From [Eubacterium] saphenum (GTDB lineage Bacteria; Bacillota; Clostridia; Oscillospirales; Ruminococcaceae): 5,603 bases of DNA. The stretch covers positions 1 through 5,603 of the forward strand of contig SFJQ01000100.1 of the NCBI GenBank assembly GCA_004555855.1. Reading direction: 5' to 3'. Below the pieces are notes generated by a model. That model was given only the letters and a program-made list of their open reading frames with translations. It ran no database searches and was not told the DNA's origin. Positions 1 to 5,600 of the stretch are shown here, piece after piece. Numbering within the stretch: the stretch's first letter is position 1; each line of letters begins with the position of its first letter. Position numbers and translations under genes: made by a program.

Positions 1-1
1 C

Positions 2-2221
2 AAGAAATTTACAAAAAAACAGCGCATTTCCATTATTCTGTACATTCTGGTTATTGCGTCGGGACCTGTTGTGCAAATTCTCCACCCCGAAGTGCTGTTT
101 ATCCTGTTTACGGTATCTATCGGACTTATGCTGCTTATGTTCGCGATGGAAACGCCCGACTATCAGGCGCTCACCCACACCATGGACGAGCTTAGAAAAA
201 CCCGCGATGAAGCGGAAGAAACTATGTCGGTGGCTCAGGCGGCAAGTCAGGCGAAATCCGAGTTCCTGACAAGTATCTCGCACGAGATACGCACGCCGAT
301 AAACGCTATCCTCGGATATAACGAAATGATACTGAGGGACACCGAGAAAAACGAGGTCGCGCAGTATTGCGTGAATATCCAAAGCGCCGGAAAATCACTT
401 TTGTCCATGATAAGCGATATGATGGACTACACCGAGATGGAAAGCGGCTGCATAAAGCTTGAGGAGGGAAATTACTCCACAGCGTCGATGATTTCCGATA
501 TTATGATATGCGGAAAGTTTTTCGCCGAGAAAAAGGATATCGAAATCCGCATGGACATTGATTCTTCCATTCCCAAAACGCTTCACGGCGACAACGCCCG
601 CATTACAAGAATTTTCAGCAACCTGCTGTCAAACTCCGCAAAATACACCGATTTCGGTCATATCGAAATTGCGCTGAAATGGGAGCCGAAAGGCGAGTTT
701 ACAGGGTGGCTTATCGCAAAAATCACCGACACGGGTATCGGAATGCGCGAGGAGGATATCGAACGGATAACCTCGGCTTTTCATCGCGCCGATAAAAAGC
801 GCAATCAGAACATTCCGGGGCTTGGACTGGGACTTACCATTGTCACAAGACTGCTTGGTATGATGGGAAGCACTCTCTCCATAAAAAGCGAATATGGCAA
901 GGGAACTGCCATCAGCTTCCGTCTGATGCAGGGAATTGTTGACCCGACGCCGCTCGGCAAAGTGGAAAACCTGACCTGCGTTCCCGAGAAAAACACGCTT
1001 CGCGCGGGATTTACCGCACCCGAAGCAAGACTGCTCGCGGTTGACGACAACAGTATGAATCTGGAGCTGTACCGCGGCAGCCTGAAGGACACAAAAATTC
1101 AGATAGATACCGCGACAAACGGCGTTGAAGCGCTGGAGCTTATCAGCCGATACAAATACGACCTTATTATTCTCGACCACATGATGCCGGTTATGGACGG
1201 AATGGAAACGCTTAAAACCATCAAAAAGCAAAATCTCTGTCAGGACGTGCCTATTCTCGTGATAACCGCAAATGCTGTTCAGGGTGAAAAAAGCGTTTAT
1301 CTTAACGCAGGTTTCGATGATTATCTGTCAAAGCCCGTGTCCAGCCGTCAGCTTCTCGAAGCCGTGAAGAAATACCTTCCCAAGAACCTTATCCGACCGT
1401 ACATCAGCGACCTTTCCGATGAAGACGATGAGGAACAATCGCAAACGGGAGCAATCCATCGGCTGTCTTCTTTCCTCGATATAAAATCGGCGATGGAGTA
1501 CTGCTACAACAGCGAGGAGCTTTATCTCAGCATAATCAACACCTACGTTGAGGAAAACCGTCTTGAAGATATCCGCAATTACTGCAAGGAAAAAGACTTT
1601 GAAAACTACCGCATTCAGGTTCACGCGCTGAAAAGCGGCTCGCGGACTATCGGCGCAGGCGGGCTTTCCGAACACGCGCTCTCGCTTGAAATGGCGGCGA
1701 AAAACGGCAACACCGAGTTTATTCTCGAGAATAACGAGGCGCTTCTTGAAGAATACGGTAGCCTTCTCAAGCGTATAAAAGCGGCTCTTGAAGGCACAGA
1801 TGAAAAGCCGGAGTGCTGCGGCTTAAACGTGCTTTATATTGATGACGACCTGATGTACCGCAGCCTTACCGCGCGTATGCTCCGCGACGGATTTGGCAGC
1901 ACAACGATAAAGCAGTCCGCAGAGGAAGCGCTCGATACGCTCAATTCCATATCCTCCAAATCAACGGACGAGCTGCCGCATATTATCCTGCTTGACCTGA
2001 ACCTCAGCGGAATGGACGGGCTTTCGCTTCTCAAAAAGCTGAAAAGCAACGAGCTGTACAGCCATATTCCCGTGGTAATTTACAGCGCCGATGACGACAG
2101 GGATACTCAGCTTAAATGCCTGCGTGCGGGAGCAGAGGATTTTGTTTCCAAACCCGCCGACTGGGAGATACTCACAGAGCGTCTGAAGCGTCTTGCAATC
2201 GCAGCCGAACAATCCCGATAA
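2..2221 (+). CDS. Hybrid sensor histidine kinase (HisKA-HATPase-REC-HPt-REC), 5' partial
   Basis: This is the C-terminal part of a multi-step phosphorelay kinase; the frame is open to the window edge, so the true start lies upstream. Visible in order: two hydrophobic segments (about nt 26-80 and 92-150), probably the last helices of a membrane sensor module; a charged, coiled-coil-like linker (about 160-250); a HisKA domain with the SHEIRTP box (phospho-His codon 281-283); and a HATPase domain with N-box (about 620-645), DTGIGM (728-745) and GLGLGL (818-835). Receiver 1 (about 1020-1375) has its acidic pair at 1043-1048, phospho-Asp at 1175, Thr at 1265 and Lys at 1331. An HPt domain (about 1465-1790) follows, with phospho-His in HALKSGS at 1622. 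Receiver 2 (about 1825-2200) has acidic residues at 1841-1849, Asp at 1994 and Lys at 2150. All catalytic residues appear intact. There is no DNA-binding or other output domain, and no partner regulator downstream. By family knowledge, phosphate would pass His-Asp-His-Asp within the chain. The signal is unknown. Confidence 0.95.
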   Translation, partial: KKFTKKQRISIILYILVIASGPVVQILHPEVLFILFTVSIGLMLLMFAMETPDYQALTHTMDELRKTRDEAEETMSVAQAASQAKSEFLTSISHEIRTPINAILGYNEMILRDTEKNEVAQYCVNIQSAGKSLLSMISDMMDYTEMESGCIKLEEGNYSTASMISDIMICGKFFAEKKDIEIRMDIDSSIPKTLHGDNARITRIFSNLLSNSAKYTDFGHIEIALKWEPKGEFTGWLIAKITDTGIGMREEDIERITSAFHRADKKRNQNIPGLGLGLTIVTRLLGMMGSTLSIKSEYGKGTAISFRLMQGIVDPTPLGKVENLTCVPEKNTLRAGFTAPEARLLAVDDNSMNLELYRGSLKDTKIQIDTATNGVEALELISRYKYDLIILDHMMPVMDGMETLKTIKKQNLCQDVPILVITANAVQGEKSVYLNAGFDDYLSKPVSSRQLLEAVKKYLPKNLIRPYISDLSDEDDEEQSQTGAIHRLSSFLDIKSAMEYCYNSEELYLSIINTYVEENRLEDIRNYCKEKDFENYRIQVHALKSGSRTIGAGGLSEHALSLEMAAKNGNTEFILENNEALLEEYGSLLKRIKAALEGTDEKPECCGLNVLYIDDDLMYRSLTARMLRDGFGSTTIKQSAEEALDTLNSISSKSTDELPHIILLDLNLSGMDGLSLLKKLKSNELYSHIPVVIYSADDDRDTQLKCLRAGAEDFVSKPADWEILTERLKRLAIAAEQSR

Positions 2222-2225
2222 AATC

Positions 2226-2256
2226 ACGCCCTCTGCCAAAAAGCAAAGGGCGTTTT
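2226..2256 (+). terminator. Intrinsic terminator of the histidine kinase gene
   Basis: A hairpin starts five bases after the kinase stop codon. Seven perfect pairs (ACGCCCT at 2226-2232 with AGGGCGT at 2247-2253) continue, after one C/A mismatch, into TGC/GCA closing a CAAAAA loop. A short T-run (2253-2256) follows. The T-run is short, so termination may be incomplete. Confidence 0.8.
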
Positions 2257-2278
2257 GTCGTAAAACGGCTGTTTTCCT

Positions 2279-2308
2279 TTCACAAAATCCTCACGAATTT
2301 CATATAAT
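2279..2308 (+). promoter_or_regulatory. Sigma-A-type promoter of the cupin gene
   Basis: A perfect -10 hexamer TATAAT (2303-2308) lies 18 bases downstream of TTCACA (2279-2284), which matches the -35 consensus TTGACA at five of six positions. Transcription would start near 2315, giving a leader of fewer than 20 bases before the expected start codon. This places the cupin gene in its own transcription unit, separate from the kinase. No operator-like repeat is visible. Confidence 0.75.
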
Positions 2309-2320
2309 ACAAAAAATACA

Positions 2321-2335
2321 GGAGGATTTTTTACG
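2321..2335 (+). promoter_or_regulatory. Shine-Dalgarno and expected start codon (ACG) of the cupin gene
   Basis: GGAGGA (2321-2326) is a strong ribosome binding site. Seven bases after its GGAGG core, where a start codon belongs, the sequence reads ACG (2333-2335). This ACG is in the frame that encodes the family-like N-terminus. There is no ATG, GTG or TTG in that frame nearby. Either the start codon was mutated from ATG or ACG is a weak start; the first seems more likely. Confidence 0.65.
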
Positions 2336-2757
2336 AACGAACATCTTTGTACAAATCAGGAAATAAGAGATTACGGCGGCGAGCCGATTGCTTTAAACAT
2401 CGAGAAAATCACCGAAAAAACCAAACCTTCCGCACGGCGCTCTGGACGGGAAAACAGCTTCAGGTAACCGTTATGAGCATTCACGCGGGCGGAGAAATAG
2501 GTCTTGAAATTCACCCGCACACCGACCAGTTTATCCGCGTAGAAAACGGCTGTGGGCTTGCGGTTATGGGCAAATGCAAGGACACGCTCAATATCCGGTA
2601 TAAAATAAGCAGCGGATATGCCGTCATTATTCCGGCAGGCACTTGGCACAACATCATCAACACCGGTAACGCGCCGCTGAAAGTCTACTCGATTTACGCG
2701 CCCGCTCAGCACCCATTCGGGACGGTTCAGGAAACGAAAAATTCCGCCGAACACTAA
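2333..2757 (+). pseudogene. Small cupin-domain protein, frameshifted
   Basis: The downstream frame (from about 2416 to stop TAA 2755-2757) encodes a single-domain cupin. It has FRTALWTG near the N-terminus, first motif region IHPHTDQF, and second motif GYAVIIPAGTWHNIIN, which fits G-x5-P-x-G-x2-H-x3-N. It ends in the INTGN...YSIYAP...HPFGTV stretch typical of a widespread family of small cupins of unknown role. The family-like N-terminus (EIRDYGGEPIALNIEKITEK) is encoded in a different frame, from ACG 2333 to about 2419. The two frames meet at the A-run 2415-2420; one extra A would join them into EKNQTFRTALWTG and give about 141 residues, a normal length. The in-frame alternative from TTG 2347 has an Arg/Lys-rich N-terminus unlike the family and no placed ribosome binding site. 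The cause could be decay, a sequencing or assembly error in the homopolymer, or slippage. The cupin likely binds a metal through its His residues; its substrate is unknown. Confidence 0.75.
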
Positions 2758-2762
2758 AAAGT

Positions 2763-2801
2763 CAGAGCCCTCGGATTTTGCTCCGAAGGCTCTGCTTTTT
2801 T
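2763..2801. terminator. Bidirectional intrinsic terminator between the cupin gene and metQ
   Basis: CAGAGCC (2763-2769) pairs with GGCTCTG (2788-2794). After one C/A mismatch, TCGGA (2771-2775) pairs with TCCGA (2782-2786) around a TTTTGC loop. On the plus strand a run of six T (2796-2801) follows, ending the cupin transcript. On the minus strand the same hairpin is followed by five T (complement of 2756-2760), ending the met operon transcript. The hairpin sits between two convergent genes, as expected for a shared terminator. Confidence 0.9.
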
Positions 2802-2815
2802 GTGATGAAAAACTG

Positions 2816-3667
2816 TCAGAAGATTGCGATTACCGCGCCCTTGTAGGTTTCCTCGATGTACTTCTTTACCTTGTCGGTCTTGAGCGCATTGATAAGCGCG
2901 GTTGTCTTGGCAGAGGATTCTTCACCCTTCTTTACAGCGATGATATTCGCGTAGGTCTGTGCAGCGGAGCCGGAAGCGTCCTCAACAGCAAGCGCGTCAT
3001 TTGCGTTAAGTCCTGCTGCAAGAGCGTAGTTTCCGTTGATTACGGCAAGCGAGCCCTTGTCGCTGTTTTTGAACTGCGCGGCAACCGTATCAGCCTTTAC
3101 CGTCGAAATCTTGTAGCCGTGGTCGTCTACGATATCAAGCGTCGTTACACCGTCAACTGCGTTTGCGCCCTCGGGAAGCGTGATAAGTCCCTCCTGCGCG
3201 AGAAGCAGCAGAGCGCGGGTTTCGTTGCTGTCGTCTGCGGGGATAACAATGCTTGCGCCCGCGGCGATATCCTTCACGCTGTCAACGCCGTTTCCGTAAA
3301 GTCCGAACGGCTCATAGTGAATAAGCGATGCGGAAACAAGGTCGGTGCCGTTGGACTTGTTGTAGCTGTTGAGATAAGGCGTGTGCTGGAAGTAGTTCGC
3401 GTCAAGCTCGCCGTCCGCAAGCGCCTTGTTCGGCAAAACGTAGTCGTCGTAAATCGTTATCTGAAGGTCATAACCCTGCGCTGCGAGGTCGTCCTTAACC
3501 TGCTCAAGAATTTCACCGTGAGGAGTGGAGGTTGCGCCAACCTTAATCACGGTTTTTTTGCCGGTATTTGAAGTGCTGCTGCCTGAAGAAGCGTTGTTGC
3601 AGCCCGTAAGTGCAAGAACGGAAAGTGTTGCTGCGAGTAACGCAGAAAGAACAGATTTGATTTTCAT
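2816..3667 (-). CDS. metQ: Methionine-binding lipoprotein MetQ (NlpA family)
   Basis: This is the substrate-binding protein of the MetNIQ methionine importer, tethered outside the membrane. The 283-residue product starts with a lipoprotein signal: a short basic N-terminus, a hydrophobic stretch (about residues 5-20) and lipobox LTGC with the lipidated Cys at 23. A Ser/Thr/Gly/Asn-rich linker follows. The mature domain begins at IKVGATSTPHGEIL and includes YFQHTPYL, the HYEPFGLYG segment and AVINGNYALAAGL, all characteristic of the NlpA/MetQ family, and the length is usual. The chosen start (ATG at 3667-3665) has AAAGGAGA nine bases upstream. An upstream in-frame TTG at 3691 would place the ribosome binding site inside the gene and spoil the signal peptide. 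It is the last gene of metN-metI-metQ, 136 bases from metI, an unusually long gap filled by a small ORF and RNA hairpins. D- or L-methionine, or a related compound, is the probable ligand; specificity is inferred from the family. Confidence 0.95.
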   Translation of the reverse strand: MKIKSVLSALLAATLSVLALTGCNNASSGSSTSNTGKKTVIKVGATSTPHGEILEQVKDDLAAQGYDLQITIYDDYVLPNKALADGELDANYFQHTPYLNSYNKSNGTDLVSASLIHYEPFGLYGNGVDSVKDIAAGASIVIPADDSNETRALLLLAQEGLITLPEGANAVDGVTTLDIVDDHGYKISTVKADTVAAQFKNSDKGSLAVINGNYALAAGLNANDALAVEDASGSAAQTYANIIAVKKGEESSAKTTALINALKTDKVKKYIEETYKGAVIAIF

Positions 3668-3683
3668 AATATATTTCTCCTTT

Positions 3684-3754
3684 AATTTCAATTGTTTTTG
3701 TTTTATTCGGTTCGATTAACAGAAGCTGTTTTGCATTCGCCCGAACCTGAAATT
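3684..3754 (-). other. Nested RNA stem-loop directly upstream of the metQ ribosome binding site
   Basis: On the minus-strand transcript a 13-base segment (complement of 3742-3754) can pair with two downstream segments. GGTTCG pairs with CGAACC (plus-strand blocks 3742-3747 and 3709-3714), and AATTTCA pairs with TGAAATT (blocks 3748-3754 and 3684-3690). The two helices are separated on one side only, by an 18-base A-rich bulge (3691-3708). Inside lies a perfect small hairpin AACAG-CTT-CTGTT (3718-3730). The lower helix ends immediately before the AAAGGAGA of metQ. No T-run follows, so it is not a terminator. It could protect or process the mRNA, or tune metQ translation. The pairings are seen; the role is inferred. 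Confidence 0.5.
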
Positions 3755-3787
3755 CTCTCTCAAGAGCCGCTCGAGTATGTATAACAT
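3716..3787 (-). CDS. Small ORF, 23 residues, between metI and metQ
   Basis: An ATG (3787-3785) follows an excellent Shine-Dalgarno, AAGGAGG, which begins two bases after the metI stop codon; the gap from GGAGG to ATG is eight bases. The ORF runs 23 codons to TAA (3718-3716). The peptide begins MLYILERLLRENFRFGR and ends NSFC. Its first part, rich in Leu with interspersed Glu/Arg, could form an amphipathic helix. I do not recognise it. It might be a real micropeptide tied to the transporter, a regulatory ORF whose translation opens or closes the hairpins before metQ (its 3' half lies in them), or the leftover start of a lost gene. The strong ribosome binding site is the main evidence, as so short an ORF has no statistical weight alone. 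Confidence 0.45.
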   Translation of the reverse strand: MLYILERLLRENFRFGRMQNSFC

Positions 3788-3795
3788 AATCTCGA
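3771..3795 (-). other. Hairpin enclosing the start codon of the small ORF
   Basis: In the minus-strand RNA, TCGAG (complement of 3791-3795) pairs with CTCGA (3771-3775). Inside it TATGT (3784-3788) pairs with ACATA (3776-3780) around a three-base loop, with a two-base bulge between the helices. The ATG of the 23-codon ORF lies inside this hairpin while its Shine-Dalgarno stays outside. The hairpin could lower or gate initiation at that ATG. Confidence 0.4.
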
Positions 3796-3803
3796 CCTCC
3801 TTG

Positions 3804-4475
3804 TTATTTTGTACGTTTGTCGGTTTTTCTGGCGATGAGCATTCCGACTTCCTGAATAATCTGCACGATTATAACCGTGAGCAGAACGCATATCCAGATT
3901 ATCTCATCGTTAAAGCGCTGATAGCCGAAGTTTATCGCAATCATTCCAAGACCGCCGCCGCCGATTGTTCCCGCCATCGCCGAGTAGCCGAGAATGGTTA
4001 CAAGCGATATAACCGAACCGACAAGCAAAGACGGCTTCGCTTCGGGAATAAGCACCTTGAACACGATTCTTATTGAGGACGTTCCCATCGCCTGAGCAGC
4101 CTCGATAACGCCGCTGTCAACCTCTTTTATCGAGCTTTCCACCATTCTCGCGACATAAGGAATTGCCGCAATTATCAGCGTTACGATAGCCGCTTTGTTT
4201 CCGAGCGCCGTTCCCACGATGAGCTTTGCTGCGGGAAGAACCGCAATCATCAGTATCACAAACGGGATACTGCGGAAAATGTTGACGATAAATCCGACAA
4301 TTTTGTTCAGCCACGGTATCGGGCGAATTCCGCCTTTGTCGGTTACGCTGAGCAAAATTCCCAGCGGAAGTCCGAAAAGATACGCAAAAAACGCGGAAAT
4401 GAAGGTCATATAAATGGTTTCAAGCACGCCGAGCTGCAAAATACCCTTGTCAATAAGCTGCGAGAGCAGTTCCAT
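3804..4475 (-). CDS. metI: Methionine ABC transporter permease MetI
   Basis: This is the membrane subunit of the MetNIQ importer; a homodimer would form the methionine channel. The 223-residue product is of normal length for the family. About five hydrophobic helices are visible (roughly residues 17-45, 56-88, 94-112, 148-185 and 190-215). The coupling loop that docks on MetN carries the EAA signature: EAAQAMG at 125-131 followed by LIPEA at 142-146. GYSAMAGTIGGGGLG (about 153-167) is typical of MetI. The start ATG at 4475-4473 has GGAAAGGAAG ending seven bases upstream. An ATG seven bases earlier is out of frame. The gene begins 17 bases after metN ends, so the two are surely co-transcribed and may be translationally coupled. 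Confidence 0.95.
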   Translation of the reverse strand: MELLSQLIDKGILQLGVLETIYMTFISAFFAYLFGLPLGILLSVTDKGGIRPIPWLNKIVGFIVNIFRSIPFVILMIAVLPAAKLIVGTALGNKAAIVTLIIAAIPYVARMVESSIKEVDSGVIEAAQAMGTSSIRIVFKVLIPEAKPSLLVGSVISLVTILGYSAMAGTIGGGGLGMIAINFGYQRFNDEIIWICVLLTVIIVQIIQEVGMLIARKTDKRTK

Positions 4476-4492
4476 CTGTCATCTTCCTTTCC

Positions 4493-5470
4493 TTAAATTT
4501 CCGAGTAGCTTATCTCGTTTGTATTCAGATAAGCGCGTATTCTCTCGGCACTTTTTTCGTCGTCGGGAAGCCCGAGCAAAATCTGCCCGTATGCCTTTCC
4601 GTCAATGTCTTTGGTGTCGGCGTGGAGGATATTCACGGGTATTCCGCACTCCAGCACGAGATTTGCGATAACGGGCTTGAACGAGTTTTCGCCGTTGAAC
4701 ACAATTCTGATTTTCTTCCCGCCCGTGATTTCGTCAACAGCCTTCGCTTCGGGAAGAACCAGCTTTCTGGCAATCGCCGATTTCGGTGCTGCAAAGACAT
4801 CGCGGACGTTTCCGATTTCAGCAACCGTGCTTTGGTCGAGAACCGCAACCCTGTCGCAGATTTTGTCGATAACCTTCATCTCGTGCGTTATCACGACAAT
4901 CGTCACGCCGAGCGTTTTGTTGATTTTTCGCATAAGCTCGAGAATTTGACTTGTGGTATCGGGGTCGAGCGCGCTCGTTGCCTCGTCGCAGAGCAGGTAG
5001 CTTGATTTTGCCGCAAGCGCCCGCGCAATCGCAACACGCTGCTTCTGACCGCCCGAGAGCTGCGAAGGATAAGCCTTTGCCTTGTCGGTAAGCCCCACAA
5101 GCTCGAGCAGCTCCTCGGCTCTTTTCAAAGCGTCCGCCTTTTTCACACCCGCGATTTCAAGCGGATAGCAGATATTTTTGATAACGTTTCGCTGCGACAG
5201 CAGGTTGAACCCCTGAAAAATCATTCCGATATTGCGGCGCGTTTTCAGCAGTTCCTTTTTTGAAAGCTCGCCGAGATTTTGCCCGTCTATGATAACCTGC
5301 CCCGAGGAAGGTCGTTCGAGATAATTTATACATCGGATAAGCGTGCTTTTTCCTGCGCCCGAAAGACCGATTATCCCGAAGATTTCGCCGTCGTTTATGG
5401 TGATGTTGATATCTTTAAGAGCGGTAACGCCGTTCGGGTAGGTTTTGCTGAGTTCCTTTAATTCAATCAC
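4493..5470 (-). CDS. metN: Methionine ABC transporter ATP-binding protein MetN
   Basis: This is the cytoplasmic ATPase that drives methionine import with MetI and MetQ. The 325-residue product has Walker A GLSGAGKST (35-43), Q-loop Gln 86, ABC signature LSGGQKQR (138-145), Walker B YLLCDE (158-163) and H-loop His 196. A C-terminal NIL (C2) domain (about 250-325) is the regulatory domain that, in studied MetN proteins, binds methionine and inhibits transport when the cell is replete. The start is the GTG at 5470-5468, because AGGAGG (5483-5478) lies seven bases upstream and the protein then begins MIELKELSKTYPNG as in homologues. The longer in-frame start at 5527 would run through the leader terminator and is rejected. 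First gene of the operon, preceded by an attenuator-like leader. Confidence 0.96.
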   Translation of the reverse strand: MIELKELSKTYPNGVTALKDINITINDGEIFGIIGLSGAGKSTLIRCINYLERPSSGQVIIDGQNLGELSKKELLKTRRNIGMIFQGFNLLSQRNVIKNICYPLEIAGVKKADALKRAEELLELVGLTDKAKAYPSQLSGGQKQRVAIARALAAKSSYLLCDEATSALDPDTTSQILELMRKINKTLGVTIVVITHEMKVIDKICDRVAVLDQSTVAEIGNVRDVFAAPKSAIARKLVLPEAKAVDEITGGKKIRIVFNGENSFKPVIANLVLECGIPVNILHADTKDIDGKAYGQILLGLPDDEKSAERIRAYLNTNEISYSEI

Positions 5471-5488
5471 GTTTTTTCCTCCTGCAAT

Positions 5489-5520
5489 AAAAAATGACAA
5501 GCACATCGCTGTACCTGTCA
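5489..5520 (-). terminator. Leader terminator (attenuator) upstream of metN
   Basis: In the minus-strand RNA, TGACAGGTACA (5520-5510) and TGTGCTTGTCA (5505-5495) form an 11-pair stem, two of the pairs being G-U, capped by a GCGA tetraloop of the stable GNRA type. Six U follow (5494-5489). It sits only five bases before the metN Shine-Dalgarno and inside the transcript of the met operon. A terminator here makes sense only as a conditional one. A competing pairing, CGCTGCC (5552-5546) with GG-(TA)-CAGCG (5515-5507), would destroy the stem and act as antiterminator. Confidence 0.8.
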
Positions 5521-5540
5521 GAATCACTCGCTCGGAATAT

Positions 5541-5600
5541 TCATCGGCAGCGCACGGCTTGACTATTCGGTTTATCCCGCATCATAGACATCATTGTCAT
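5541..5600 (-). CDS. Putative methionine-rich leader peptide of the metNIQ operon
   Basis: A 19-codon ORF, MTMMSMMRDKPNSQAVRCR, ends in TGA (5543-5541) about 20 bases before the attenuator hairpin. Five of its first seven codons are ATG, a striking bias in front of a methionine transporter. Its last sense codons (5552-5546) contain the left arm of the possible antiterminator. A ribosome finishing the ORF would cover that arm and let the terminator form; one stalled on the Met codons would leave it free. This matches the logic of the classical amino-acid attenuators (trp, his, leu). Only three bases precede the first ATG in the window and the frame stays open to the edge. The ribosome binding site, the true start and even whether this is the tail of a longer gene cannot be judged. 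Confidence 0.5.
   Translation of the reverse strand: MTMMSMMRDKPNSQAVRCR

Noticed and set aside
629..1231. 200-codon minus-strand ORF opposite the kinase
   Set aside because: It lies opposite the well-supported HATPase and receiver coding sequence, shows no recognisable domain and has no ribosome binding site; a shadow frame.
71..2221. Kinase gene starting at GTG 71
   Set aside because: The frame is open upstream to the window edge and encodes another hydrophobic segment, so 71 is internal.
2251..2267. Second hairpin CGTTTT/AAAACG overlapping the kinase terminator
   Set aside because: A short A/T-rich palindrome formed by the terminator's own T-run; no sign that it has a separate function.
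2413..2425. Programmed -1 ribosomal frameshift at AAAAAAC
   Set aside because: The heptamer is not in phase for tandem slippage from the upstream frame, and no stimulatory stem was evident. Slippage on A6 is possible but a run of six is short. Mutation or sequence error is simpler.
2347..2757. Intact 136-residue cupin from TTG 2347
   Set aside because: No ribosome binding site at proper distance (GGAGG is about 21 bases away), and the first 24 or so residues are Arg/Lys-rich and unlike the family, as expected for out-of-frame reading.
2816..3691. metQ start at TTG 3691
   Set aside because: The AAAGGAGA would fall inside the gene and the signal peptide would gain a charged N-terminal extension. 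ATG at 3667 fits both the ribosome binding site and the lipoprotein signal.
4493..5527. Longer metN starting at 5527
   Set aside because: The extra 19 residues are encoded by the leader terminator and ribosome binding site region. AGGAGG is correctly placed for GTG at 5470, which also gives the family N-terminus.
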